Positions 48,521 to 61,100 of a stretch of 64,000 nucleotides of DNA are shown here, one piece after another. Location: the NCBI GenBank assembly GCA_045837725.1, contig JBEWZL010000002.1, positions 1 to 64,000 on the forward strand, written 5' to 3'. The stretch is from Vermamoeba vermiformis. Lineage: Eukaryota; Tubulinea; Echinamoebida. The position numbers and the translations under genes were made by a program. Numbering within the stretch: position 1 is the stretch's first letter; each line of letters starts with the position of its first letter. Under the pieces are notes generated by a model that did not search any database, was not told the origin of the DNA, and saw nothing but the letters and a program-made list of their open reading frames with translations.

Positions 48521-49109
48521 CTACTTGAGTGCTTTATGGTGCGATGAATAATAAGATTCTTCGAGCTCATTTAAACCAAGGTCTATTTCTTTCTGTAGCC
48601 GTTCAATTTCGGATTCAGCTGCGATGGCTAATTGGTTGTAATTTTCTATTTTTTTGTTTGCGTCTTCTCGAATTGTTTTGAAGTCGTTAAGCGATATTGA
48701 GTGCTTTAATTCGGCTACTAATTTTAATAAAGCTTCTGCAGCGTTGATCTAAAAATCAGACTAAAGTTAGATGCGATAGATCGTCCCAGAATAATTTAAT
48801 AATTACCATATTTGACGATTGAACTTCTAATTGAAAATTTTCTCGTGTATTTTGCGGTCTATCATTCACCTGTAAAAAAATACAAAATTAATAATTCAGA
48901 TCTGGTTTTCTTCATTCCATAAAAATCTACAAATAATATGTTGCGAATAATTTAATTATGACCTATTTAATTCTTACATGAGCAGCACGTAACATGCCGT
49001 GGAAACTCTCCAACATCTGTTCGCAGCTGTCATCAATTCGTTTAGCATAATGATCCTTTAATCGTTGTAAAGTATCCGTTCGTTGAGGCGGGGGTGCATT
49101 TTTAGACAT
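48521..49109 (-). CDS. MED22: Mediator complex subunit 22
   Basis: Three exons (49109-48978, 48869-48807, 48748-48521) encode about 140 residues, a usual length. The family pattern is clear: LKDHYAKRIDDSCEQMLESF, then SSNMINAAEALLKLVAELKHSISLNDF and a C-terminal coiled coil (ESEIERLQKEIDLGLNELEE). MED22 (Surf5) belongs to the Mediator head module with MED11 and supports RNA polymerase II initiation. It lies head to head with the calponin-homology gene, with 214 bp between start codons, so a shared promoter is likely. Confidence 0.88.
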
Positions 49110-49323
49110 ATTTAAATTAACACTATTGTTGCGGCTTGTGTTACACGTGGCGGGATCCAAAAAACAACATTTTTAGTGCTTGGCAATAATGTAATTGTAC
49201 TCTTTGCATTACATTTGCAACCACATATTATATTTTAGTGCGCCTATATTTAAAGCTTACTGGACAAACAAAGCGGCGGATCTTCCGTGATCACTCAGAA
49301 GTTACCGTTAAATTCAATTTAAT

Positions 49324-50683
49324 ATGGCCGAGATAAAGAAAAGAGACGTCGCTAATTTTACTGGAGGAGTCACTACGGACGATGGCAGACAATTATTCGG
49401 TCTGGATGCGGAGACGTATTTGAAGGTAAATTCAATTGCCTTTTCAATAAATTATAATTGTTTATTGGATTATACAATCGGTCATATTATTATACCTCAC
49501 CCAAATAATTTATTTCGATTTTTGTTTGCTATTATATGCCTATTTAATCGAGTTTTCTAGATCAAAGCGAAAGAAGATCCAAACAGAGAACGACGGCTGG
49601 GCGAATGGCTTGAAACATTCTTAGAAATTAAACTAGAAGACCCAGGAGACCTTCATGTCTCATTAAAGAACGGTATAATTCTTATAATGTAAGGGTCTTA
49701 AAATAGTCAAGTCCACATCCGTTCGTTAACTTTTACTCTCGATAGGCTAATGAATAAACTACGCCCTGGTATTATTGCAAAGTATAATCAAGAACAGCCT
49801 GGCAAGAAATTGCACGCTTTAGCTGAAACGGTACGTGGATCTGCTTCCGGGCAACAATATTAATCCACACGCGTGCTTTTTATCATTCACAAGTTGTCCT
49901 ATCGTCTGTATATCTAATGAGTATTACATAGGCTAATATTCAATTATATTTGCGTGCTTGCGAGAAGATGGGCATTTCGAAGAGTAATTTGTTTGATCCG
50001 TACGATCTGCATGCTCGTAGGAATATGCCAGCAGTAAGTAGATTATATCATATAGTTTCAGTATTATCACAAATTTAATCAAGAGGACAATATAACTTCA
50101 GTATTTGACTCGGATGAAATTCGTAACAGCATTTCTTCCGGATGTGGTTGGTTTACTAATGGTGTGATTAGGTGATGAATAATTTGGAAATAATGTCTAC
50201 ATTACGAGTATACGATGCTTCGAGTGGACAACTTCAGGCTCCTCAAACGAAGCTGGATGCACTTCCACCAAAAGAACGAACCCAGTCTAAAACTTGGAAA
50301 CAAGTTGAAACATCGCCTGCGATGGTAAATATTAATATAACAAGTATTATCAAGGTTATATAACGTATATATAATCAATTCTATTGTGCAGGTTCACGTG
50401 TCCCAAATTTCCGAAGATCAAGTTTACGAAGAGCTTATTCAAGCCAAGAAGGAATTGTATGAAATGCAACGCAAAAAAGGTATTTATAAAGGAAGTCAAT
50501 TTTTTGGGAAAAAAATGGATGCCGAGGCCAAAGAGAGGGGTACAAATTTCGGATGATGAAGGTCCTTCTATTGCCGAGGAAGAGACCGTCGTGGAGGGCA
50601 TTGCATTAATTGCACCGGCCTCGAAGAAACCTATTGGTTGGTTTAGAAGTTTGCTTAATGCTCTCTTCACTTTCTCTGGATAA
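49324..50683 (+). CDS. Calponin-homology (CH) domain actin-binding protein
   Basis: ATG 49324 (MAEIKKRDVANFTGG). About seven small exons: a single CH domain spans ERRLGEWLETFLEIKL, LHVSLKNGIILIMLMNKLRPG, ACEKMGISKSNLFDPYDL and VMNNLEIMSTL, arranged as in transgelin/SM22. A Pro/Lys linker (TKLDALPPKERTQSKTWK), a short helical segment (EELIQAKKELYEMQRKK) and an acidic end (SDDEGPSIAEEE) followed by GWFRSLLNALFTFSG complete it. It probably bundles or stabilises actin. The final frame change is solved by a 57-nt GT-AG intron ending near 50537. Confidence 0.85.
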
Positions 50684-51431
50684 AGATGCCGATCCAGATC
50701 CATCCATAACTCTTTTTGTATTTTTAGATTTTTTGAAACTACGATATGATGTAATTACCGCGAAGTTGCAATGTAAAATAAATTAAAATTTAGAATATAC
50801 CTGGTGACAGCATTGGAAACTCCGAAAAACGTACGAAAAAACGGCGCCGCTTTCGTAAAAATATCCATCCGCGAGCTAAATATAGTACCGTTTTAAGGCG
50901 TATCTGTGGGAAAAGTCACGCGACCTGTGGCAAATGTGATTCATCCGCGATTTTTGCAAGCGTGATTGGATAATTTTCCGTTGTTTGTTTGGGAGGCTTG
51001 GGAAAACGGTCTGTTCATGTTGCAACTTGATGAAATAAGTCAATAGAGATCAGTGCATGCTATTATTTTTGTAAATAATGTTATGTTCATTGAGGGTAAG
51101 AAGATTAATAGCGAGATCCGATTTCTTACTTTTGTGTTGCAATTTTATCTGATAAATAATTTTTCAATTAAAAATGATGCTGCAAAAAATAATAGATAGC
51201 ATAATTAAGATACAAATTTAGCTGTAGATAATTATTTAAAGAAATTAAAGATTTTTTGGAATTACAGATCGAACCAATTAATTCAATCCCTTGCAACGAA
51301 GAGCGTACACGTTTTTCATTCTATAAAATAAGTATATTACTAATTACCTTAAACAGAAAACTATCGGTCCCGTGTCACGTTCCCTCTTACGAATCCGATC
51401 TGCGCGCCAACAAACCAGATGTGGCTCTAAG
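50684..51431. other. Intergenic region
   Basis: About 750 bp, AT-rich, holding the terminator of the CH gene and presumably the promoter and 5' exon(s) of the beta-lactamase-like gene. A frame from 51256 has no domain. Nothing else is supported. Confidence 0.45.
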
Positions 51432-54400
51432 CTGTTCAACTCGACGAGAACAAAGAACGCAATGCGTTGCTATTCTATAGACACCCTGATGCAACACAAA
51501 GAGACGATGACAGGTACCAAAAATACTTTGTGTTCCCCAGGGATCTAATTCGATACCGTTCAGAGCCAAAAAAACCTGCGGAATTAAGTGATAAAATCTC
51601 AGAAATAGAAGGAATGATCGAAAAGCTCTATAATCAAGGCAGAATTAGAGGTCTTGCTTCCGGCATCCACTACGAAGTACGAATTTCGAGCTTTTGATCT
51701 GCGATCTGAAAACTTGATCCAACTTGGATTGATATTGACATCTCATCAGGGTGTCGACGTGCTTAAAACAGTCTTTGGCATGGCCGATGCCGACATGGAC
51801 GAGCCGGTATCACCTGACACCGTCTTCAGGTAACAAATTCACATTTTTGGATCGCAAAAATTTTTCTTCTAGAATCTCAAAATTATCTCGCGATGCAAAT
51901 AATATCCTATAAACTTTAAGTATACCCCTTGCAAATGCCAATTGTGATGTCTTACCGAGCTTCATTTTTGCAGAGTCGGATCCATTTCGAAAACAATGAC
52001 AGCAATCGGAGTTATGCAACTATGGGAGCAAGGAAAATTTAAATTGGACGATCCGGTCAATGACCACTTGAAGAGCTTTAAAATTGAAACAAAAGCCAAA
52101 TCCTCGCCGCCAGTCACTATCAAACACCTCTTGACCCATACGGCAGGTGCGGATCTAAATTTTAGTTAGCGAATATCTCGCGATTGCAATAAGATACAGT
52201 TGGAATATATAACAATGCACAAAATTATTGTTACGAGCGATCTCGTCAAGTGGAGCTGTAAAGGTCTACTAAATAGAACTTTCCATATTAGGAAAGTCGT
52301 TGCGGATCTGCTCCACCTCAGCTTGCCAACTTGATGTCTTAATATAGAACCGATACTAATTGCTATATATGTACAGGTCTAGGCCTCACTCGCAACATGA
52401 CGGACTACCTTCAGCTCACATCTGAATTTGGGCCGCAAGCACGAGGACCGCCCGCTAACACTAGCCGAGTATTACAACGGCAGACTAATTGCCCCACGAC
52501 GAGCAGGCGAAGATTGGTTCTATTCCAATCACGGCTACGCTGCATTAGGTAAAACAATTGCATCGGAGAAACGCGGATCCGTCGTGGTTCAGAAGTTTTG
52601 GATGTATTGCAGAACGTAATATTAACATGTATATATGACGTACTATAGGCCAACTTGTTGAAGACGTGTCAGGGCAGCCATTTGCTGAATACATGGTGCA
52701 ACACGTGTTCGAGCCATTAGGCATGCACAACACGGATTACAGACGCACGAATCGAATTCGCAATAAGCTAGCAATCGGTTATAAAGTCAAGCGAGGAAGG
52801 TTTAGTCCAGTAGAAGATTTAGAGATTATTCCCGCTGGTGCAGGTACGGATCTGTCAAAGGATCTCAAAAATTAAATTTCAATGAATCTCGATCGCACGA
52901 GCGAATCTAATTTCGATTTTGAGTTAATTTATATTCTGATAGGATCTGTGTATTCAAATCTCGATGACATGATGCTCTATCTCCATGTAAGTCCAAATTG
53001 AGGATCCGCGTAACAAATTTTTCTCCAGACATGGCGGCAGAGAATTAAATATAATTTTAGTTAGTATACCGAAATCTTTCATAAATTGATTAGATTTTGT
53101 CGATAGGCGTTGATAGGATACGGAGAAAATAAGTATGGACGAGTTCTTAAGGCAGAAACGATGCAGCTAATGTTCGCGCCGCAATTTTTCAAACATCCCT
53201 CGTTAGTTGCGATGGGCTTAGGGTTCATCATAGACCCTATTGGACCTCACAAAGCGATCATGCATAATGGCGGTACGTCCCTTAATCAATATTTGAGTCT
53301 ATATTTGGCTTTAAGCAATGTCTATAATTATCGCTGTGGTCGCATTAATTAACGCAAAAAAAAATTAATTTTTTTTTTGTACCACGTGTCTTGACAGTTC
53401 AATAAGGCAATCTTTATTTAATGAACATTGCGCAACATTAAATAGGGTCTTATTTCGCATGCTATAAGCTCAAGTTTTGATTTTTTTGTTAGGCTGGCCT
53501 GGATTCAGTTCGTCCATGTGGTTCGTACCAGAGCTTAGATACGGAATAATTATGTTTAGCAATGTCCTCAACGATCGATTGGATACTTTATGCAGACAGA
53601 GTAGTACGTACATAATTTAATCGATTTAACGGTCGTCGCGTCATTTTTATTGAATAAATTTTTGAAAGACCGGGATGTATCCGATTGTTCGCTAATCCCG
53701 CCGAAAACTATGCTAACAATTCCTCCATATAGTCTATACTATCGAAGGCTCCTCACCTGAACAGCATACAGTTGAGCCGAGTCAAGAAGATCGCGCGAGC
53801 TGGAAAGAGCTTATTGGATCTTACGTAGTGCCGAAGAACTCGCCTCTCGTCTTGAAACTACAGTTCATTCGTCGAGTACAGGTATGTGGTCGATATTAGT
53901 GCGCTATAATTGTCTGCCTAAAATTAGCCCAATTTATGAGCACAAAACGTAGTTTCGGAATTTTTCATGCGTAAATGCGAGTGACCTCAGAATGGGACCG
54001 CGTCTCAAAGTGAAATGGCTGGTCCCTTTATGATCATATTATCGATGTTGTATTGCCGCACAGAACCTCATTTCGGAATTTTTGTCCTTCGGCCCGTGCT
54101 ATGAAATTTGGTCCCGTCAAGCGAATTACGCTCGTTCGTATTCACTATGTTACTAGGTATACAGCGCTATTACCTTTTTAGCTGTTGACATGTCGTCTCA
54201 TTACTTAATATCCAATTTTGCGTTCTCGTACGTGACCGATTTGTCAGATCTGACATTACACGTGAAGTTACGGGAGTTATCGGTATGAGTAACCATAGTT
54301 ATATTGACATTGTATAGCGTATCTTTCTTAAGCTCAAGATAGCGTTATGCCACATAATCCCCGCAGTCACACAGCAACCGATTGAGTTTGGGGTTGGATC

Positions 54401-55030
54401 TTATGAACACAATCTAAAATCGCAGCTAATTGAGCGGATCTGCCTTATTTTGCAAATTTATTTCTTTATAACTAGCGTATTTTCGATGTAATTACATAGG
54501 GATAAATATTTTAAACTTTGCTGGAATATCTCGCTAACCTCGAGATCTTTTCTATTTTAGGTCAGTGAATTGAATGGTAAATTGAGTGTAATTGGCTTGT
54601 CTTTACGCGGCGAAGATGTTTTGCATCCGTTGGCTGAAAAATGGACGTTCGAGACTGCTGGTAAGTCTTATAAGTTTATTTTTACGGTTTATCACTTTGT
54701 TTGTGCATTGCCAACTTGTCATTTTGGTTTTATAAAATTATTGCAAAGGTATATTAATTTTTCGGGGACAGATCCGGAATTTAGTTGATAAAATATAAAT
54801 ACTGAAATGACTCATGAATTGGGTTCTGATAAGTGTCGACAGGCTCTAAGATGCCTCAGCGAATAGCGTTCATGAAACAAAGTGACGGATCTATTCAATT
54901 GGTGACACGTGGATTTTACACATTGAACAAATTGACGAAGCGTGATCATGCGATTTTATTGGTTAAACGCGCTGTGATCTTTAGTGGACTATTAGGAACG
55001 ACTTGGTTAGTCCTATCACTCTTCTTCTAA
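51432..55030 (+). CDS. Serine beta-lactamase-like hydrolase with C-terminal membrane anchor
   Basis: Class C beta-lactamase/penicillin-binding fold. Motifs: S-x-x-K in VGSISKTMTA (near 51990), Y-x-N in WFYSNHGYAALG (near 52530) and the third motif HNGG-WPGFSSSMWF (53265-53520). Other family blocks are LLTHTAG-LGL and HVFEPLGMHNTDY. Exons include 51750-51829, 51974-52146, 52377-52548, 52649-52843, 52943-52986, 53107-53272, 53493-, 53733-53881, 54561- and 54843-55030. The last encodes a C-terminal transmembrane helix (SGLLGTTWLVLSLFF). It resembles LACTB and amoebal AmpH-like hydrolases; the substrate is unknown. The N-terminal exon start is uncertain. A one-base frame step near 52425 has no intron solution. 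Confidence 0.8.
53882..54560. other. Oversized 679-nt intron with inverted and direct repeats
   Basis: The longest intron seen in the window. It contains the perfect 14-bp palindrome TGTCAGATCTGACA (54242-54255), an inverted pair GGGACC/GGTCCC (53994 and 54021) and a 13-bp direct repeat TTTCGGAATTTTT at 53953 and 54071. No reading frame or RNA gene is recognised. Confidence 0.6.
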
Positions 55031-55513
55031 TGGCCACGAAGTAATTGGTAAGTAATCGCAGTGCAATTGTTATTTTTTTAAAGATCCCATCCGGTTTTTT
55101 TTTCATCACGAAGAAATCAATGTGATCTCGAATAGTCTGTACTCGTAATACGAATAATACCTTTTGCTTATACGCGTTCTATTATAGTTCTTATGACCGA
55201 AGAACGTTAAAGAATCTTCGTTCAGTAATCCGAGATCCACGGTCAATAAATAGAAAGTATGATTGATGACAGATTATTCCTCCTGTGATTCAAACACCGA
55301 CAAAATGCACTTTTTTGCAATGCACATTCGACATTTCATTAGCTTTCAAAGAGCAGATCAGACGACACAAAGGCAGATCGAAGCTGAAAAAATAACTTCG
55401 CTTGGTAATTTGGATCTAGCTTACTTACACTTTCACAAAGTTAAACTACGGCAAATTACTGTGTAAATTACACGCCTAAACACTTGCCACCTATAATACT
55501 ACAATATAACAAT
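55031..55513. other. Intergenic region
   Basis: About 480 bp between two plus-strand genes. A 67-residue frame at 55263-55466 (ends RQITV) has no domain or splice support and is judged chance. GATC tetramers are frequent here. Confidence 0.4.
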
Positions 55514-57441
55514 ATGGAAACGCAATCAAGCCAACCTTCAGAATCTGCTGGCGCAGATCAGCTCGGTGTTCAAAGTAACAAAGCGGCAAATCAATCTAAG
55601 AAAAGTAGCCACAAGATCAAAACAGTGTCCATGTTCGTAAGTCTATTTTAACAGTTTACAAGCCGTTTATGTTAATTACACGATCTGGTCCCTTCTGGAT
55701 CGACGGTACTATTTCCAAAATTTCAATTTCAACTTCCATCCGAAGCGTTAATTAACGATTTAATTGTAACCTAGCATGAAGAAGAGTGCTTTATATGTCA
55801 TAAGAGCGCTAGCGAGAAAGAAAATACAACTTTCATCGGATGCAGCTTCTGTCCAAAATCTTATCATCTCTCCTGTTTGCCTGCCGGTACCATCATTACC
55901 TCACCTCGATGGTAAGTACTTTAAGAACATAGTTTCTGTTTCGATTTTCATACTCCTGTCACTAGCGGAAGATATTTCGCGATTAGTTTGACGAGATCCA
56001 ATTTTAGCTCAAATTGGGAACTCTCAGGTTCCTCGTTGTTTTGGGTCTCTTAAATTAACCTTAGCGAGTACGTTAGTCAGAATACTAAACAAAATCAAAG
56101 CATATCTATCACCATTTAAATTTTATTTTATTTTGCTCGATTTGGCTTCGTTCGAAAAAATAGTTGATCCGTAACCGAAAGAAGAATCAAATCACGACGG
56201 GAACTAACTCGATTGACATTAGGGGATGCCCAGCTCATAAATGCGCTACCTGTGGTGCACCTAGCTCGAAGAGCAGAGGCAAAATGTTCAGATGTGTTTC
56301 CTGCCCTACCGCTTTGTGCTCGTAAGTCCTTTGCTCTTTGCAAAATCAAGACTATAATGGCCACCGCGTGCATAAATTAGAGTTTTCTACTGCTTTTCAT
56401 CGAGTTTAATGCTAATGTTTGCCCGATCCAGGCTTCATGTTCCTAAAGATTGTAAAGTTGTTCCTCAAAACATCTTAGAGGAGCGTGGATATTCATCATC
56501 GAGCTTCCACTTCATATTCTGCCATAAGTGCGAGGTAAGGACTGCTTTGAATCTCATTTCGTCGCATCCGCATTAAAATTATGTTCGATCAGCAAGTGGA
56601 TCTCGACAGCAAGCCAGGACAAAAGCGAACGGCCAGCGAGGCAGGGCTCGATATTGCTTCTATATTGAAGAAGAGGAAGATAGGATCTAACCAGATGGTC
56701 AAAAGTCCACCCGACGAACAAATTTTAATTCCAATGCGCGGGTTGTTCTCATCCGGATTCGTCTTCCAAAAACAAGTAGCCGACGAGATCGGTATTAGGT
56801 ACGAATAGGCTTCCCATATACTATAGTATCGTATTCATTGCTTCCGCTTTGAAATACCGTACTACGAAAGAGATTACGATTTGGTGACACATCCATCCTT
56901 AATTAATGGCCCACGACTGATTTTCTTTTTGAATAGCCAACCCTTGCTTAGTCAGTATGTCCACGGTGCTACTCGTAACAACGGATGGAGATTCTTGGAG
57001 GAAAAATTGAAGATCTGGCTCGATAAACACACAGATCTTGTTGCGCGCCTAGAAAGCGAAGCCAAATCCGCTGAGCCTCCAGTACAACCTCAACAACCAG
57101 TTGTACCAGAGCCGATCATTAAGCAAGAGCCTATTCACCATCTGAGAGCCGCTTCTAATGACATCAAGATCCGTCTGAGGCTGAACCAGCAAAGCCAACC
57201 CGATCTCCGACCAAAACAACAGCCGATGTGGGAACCTCATCGCAACTACATCCCCGTACTCACTGCATATGAAATTGCCGCATTACAACAACAAGAAGAG
57301 AACAACAGTCTAATCTTAGGTGAATCTCCGACCTTCTACGGATCAGATTCGTCTGAAATCGAAGTCGAAGAGACGGGCGTTTGGTCTATCGATATATTCC
57401 AACAACAGAGTAATAGGTCTCAAGAGACGGCTTATTATTAA
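55514..57441 (+). CDS. PHD-finger nuclear protein
   Basis: Exons 55514-55636, 55775-55911, 56223-56321, 56432-56534, 56593-56798 and 56871-57441 encode about 412 residues. A PHD finger, CFICHKSAS..CSFCPKSYHLSCLP..WGCPAHKC, continues into a second zinc cluster, CATCGAPS..FRCVSCPTALC, a layout seen in NSD-type histone methyltransferases and other chromatin readers. No SET domain follows. The C-terminal half has a KRTASEAGLD..KKRKIG nuclear signal, a helical block (VTHPSLINGPRLIFFLNSQP) and a Gln-rich acidic tail. Likely a histone-tail reader in a transcription complex; no partner can be named. Confidence 0.8.
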
Positions 57442-58180
57442 TCCAATAGGCCTTGATTTAAAAAAATCGAATCAAAACTTGTAAAGTAGATCTTGCGAAT
57501 TATTTATAACAATAAAAAAACCAGCGGTGTATTATTAGGAACTCTTGTTCATAAGAACTTTCGAATTGTGAATTACGCTTACGTACATTGCAATATACCG
57601 GCTGTTCAGTGAACGGTATACTTTGGTCGTATTCACTTTTAATCCGTTCAAATCACTTTTCAACCTGACGTCAATTCAGATATTATTTTCCTTCCGCGGA
57701 ACGAGAATAAATCTTCGTTGCCTCGTCCGTAACAACTTTCATACTGATGTTCCCAAGTCAAAATGTGCTCTTATTCTAGAATCATTATTTAAGATTCAAA
57801 AAGCAATTCGGTTGGTGGTCGATACTTATACATAGTATTACTTTCATTAGCAATCAAGATCTTGCGAGCTGAATGAAAGTGACAAGCATCGTACAAATTT
57901 TTTTCGGTCCCGTCCACTTTTTTCAGTGAATAAACCCCGCAACGATAAACCGGCTAAACTCTTTACTTGAAACAGCAATACGCTTTATCTACCCTTAATA
58001 ATAACATACAAGAATACAGCACTACTTTGCCGAGCTTGCTGATTCACGCTGAATCAACCGTTAATTTGCTGTACAAATTTAGCGCAGAAGGTTCTCGGCG
58101 ACCGAAATCCCGTTGCCTGTCTCCTCAATCGTCAACAAGATTATCCTAAACTTTTCACTAACTACTCTTCAGTCGGCTGA
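57442..58180. other. Intergenic region between convergent genes
   Basis: About 740 bp separating the PHD gene and the receptor-like kinase, which end toward each other. Short frames here show no domain. Both terminators should lie here; nothing else is supported. Confidence 0.45.
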
Positions 58181-61100
58181 TTACGATTGCTCGTTCATTT
58201 TCATCTTCTCGTCGTTGAGCTCTTGAATGATTTGTTCGAAGTCCTTAAAAAAGTAGATCCGGTCAGTTACCGCTTGAACACGAACCACAATAATAAAATT
58301 ATAGCTCAATTGTGAGTGTAGCGTTGTGTAGGATGAGTGTTTGTGCCTTACAGGACGGTGATCAGGTTCGAACTGACAACACTTGACCATCAGTTGTTTG
58401 AAGAACACATCAACACTTGCATCGAGTTGTGGAATGCGACCTGTTTCGCGAATGTCGATGGCAACGGACACCAAGTTCTCTGCTGAGCCGTGGGGTTTTT
58501 TGCCGCTCAGAATCTCGTACATCAGAATGCCAAACATCCACACATCTGCAAAAACAACATCGCGAGTCAGTATTGTTCTTCAGGTGACAAGTGTCAAACA
58601 AAGTGTCACTTTTGTGATGAAAGAATTCGGTGCACACGTACCACTCTTCTTGGAGTAAGTGCCATTGCGAATCGATTCAGGTGCCATGCTCGCTGCTGGT
58701 CCAATGGTTTGATTTGTTTTCGAACCATCTCCTTCTTTCAGTTTTCTGCTCATGCCAAAGTCTGCGAGCTTCAAATGACCTTCTGCTGTGATCTAAACAA
58801 ACAACAACAGACGATCAGTTTGTATTCAACGGACAACAGGTGATTGACTTGTTTGTTTTGAATGCTTACGAGAACATTTCGTGCAGCAACATCGCGATGA
58901 ATGATGCCGTGTGAGTGAAGATGTTCGAGACCACTTGCAATCGAGACAAGCATGTCGATCACTTGTTGTTTCGACTGAGGAGGATGGCCTTGCAGCTGCG
59001 ACCATAGACTGCCACCTGCGCAGTACTCCATCACGAGACCAATCGTGTGTTCATCGAGCTGAGTAATACCGAGTGTCACGAGCACATTAGGATGAGGCTT
59101 GATAGACCTAGCAAGAAGGTGTTAGTGAAGGTCAATGAGAGATGAAAGTGTCAAGGTACGTACAAAGCCAAGTTAGCCTCGTTGAGGAAATCGTCCGTGG
59201 ACAACATGTTGCTTTGATGAACTTTGACAGCGACAGGCGTGTTGTTGTACATCGCTGCGTACACTGCTCCGAACGAGCCTGGAAAGAGAAGCGTCAGAAA
59301 CAATAGCAAAGGATGGGCAAACATGAGACACTTGTCAATCGTCATTTCGATTCATGACACGTGTCAACTGGCCAAGGCGAGTCCGTACCTGAGGCTATTT
59401 GTTGCTTGAGTTGAATCTTCTGCTTTGGAATGGAGTAATTGTTCATCGCGACGGCTGAAGGCAATGAGATGTACTTGCCATCGTCGTTGTCAGTGTTGAG
59501 CACTTTGACAGATGTCAACTCGGCTGTCTCTTGCTTCTTGTTTCTACTACGCTTCACTAACAGTATCAGCAACAACACTCCGCCTCCGAGAGCTGCGCCA
59601 ATACCGACTACAACACCAGCAATTGTACCAGCTGCAAATTAACAATGAGATCGAGAAGTCAACGGAAGAAAAGGTAATGGTGCTCACCTTGGGTGTCGAC
59701 GCCGCCGGGGGTATTAGCCTCAGGAGTGAGTGATGCGTCACTTTGGGGCACGGTTGATGGAGTTTGTACCGTTGGCGTATTTTGATCAGACGGTGATGCC
59801 GATGGAGCACTAGTGAGAGGGGCAGATATCGGTGTTGGGTTTGGCGTGATGCCAAGCTCGCTCAAATCGACTAGCCCCTTTGCCTGTGACATCTGTGTGA
59901 CACTTCCCGAGAGCGCCGAATCAGTCCAGAATGTGGTGATCTGTTCGAAGTCAATACAACGCGTGGTGAGTGGTTCAAAGTACGTACTTGACCGTTGCTC
60001 CAAACTACAGCGCTGGTGTCAGGAGAGCCATATGCACCTTCCACACATGCCATCTTGTCGCTCGTCACTTGCGAAGGGATCGTGTTGCCGTCCCATGACA
60101 CTACTTGGTAGCACACTGAGCTCACAGGTCTGTTGATCATTTGTGTGTGACCGAACAAGAGTGCGTTGGAACTGATTGGAATCAAGTCCATCGACATGTC
60201 TGTCGTGTTGGACGTGATCCAAAAGTCGAACGTCGCGCCTGCCGTGCCTGTCTGAGGGTCGTATGTGCACGCTAAAAATAGGGTTAAGTAACTTTTTCGG
60301 ATCTCGAAGATCTTTTTGGTAAGTTACCTTTTATGGAAGAAAATTGGGTATTACCAGGCTCGTTCCAAAGTACGATATATGTGTTATTAATTAAGGTCAC
60401 CATTGCACCAGGGCTTAAGACAAACATTTTGAGTACTTGCCGTTCATGAACGAGTTAAAAATAGCTACTTACAAAGCGCGCGCAGTAGTACTTAGCTGCG
60501 TTAAGCTGAGAATGCTCGAGGCTGATTCGCTCAATATTGATACACTTAATGTCGACTGAGCGTAGTCACTTTCAAAGTCCTCGAGGAGAATCATAAAGGT
60601 CGTTGCAGATCCGCCTTCAAAGGCTTGCAAGTAATCTTGTCGAATCTCTCGTGTCTTAAAATAGGAGTTAGCGAATCATACTACAGTATTTTAATGCTTA
60701 CGCTTACTTGCGGCTTCGGGTTGTTTGAGATCTGTTTGGTGGATGTAGCGACAGAGATGACTCCACCAGAGGATATCGAATAAGTGGCGAAGTAGACCTT
60801 CTTCTGGGCGTACCAAGTCCAATAAAGCGCTAGCTTAGTACCGCTGCTATAAACCACTGCAGAGTAACGAACTTGATCCGCAATGAAGCTGCCAGTTCCG
60901 GTCAGAGTTTGTGGAGCTGTTAGGTAAGCACCCGTTGAAGTAAAGCAACGTGCTTTGAGAGGCTCTGAAGTAGACTAAGCGAGGAGTCAGAAGATGAAGC
61001 GCTTTGGTCTGGATCGAACTTACTGTACTGGCTCCTTCGCTCCATACCACAATGAAGCCGTTTGGTATTGCTGCATCAAAAAAAGTTAGTACATAAATGC

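Noticed and set aside
57640-57670. Second tRNA, from a B-box-like GTTCAAATC
   Set aside because: No acceptor, D or anticodon stems can be formed around it.
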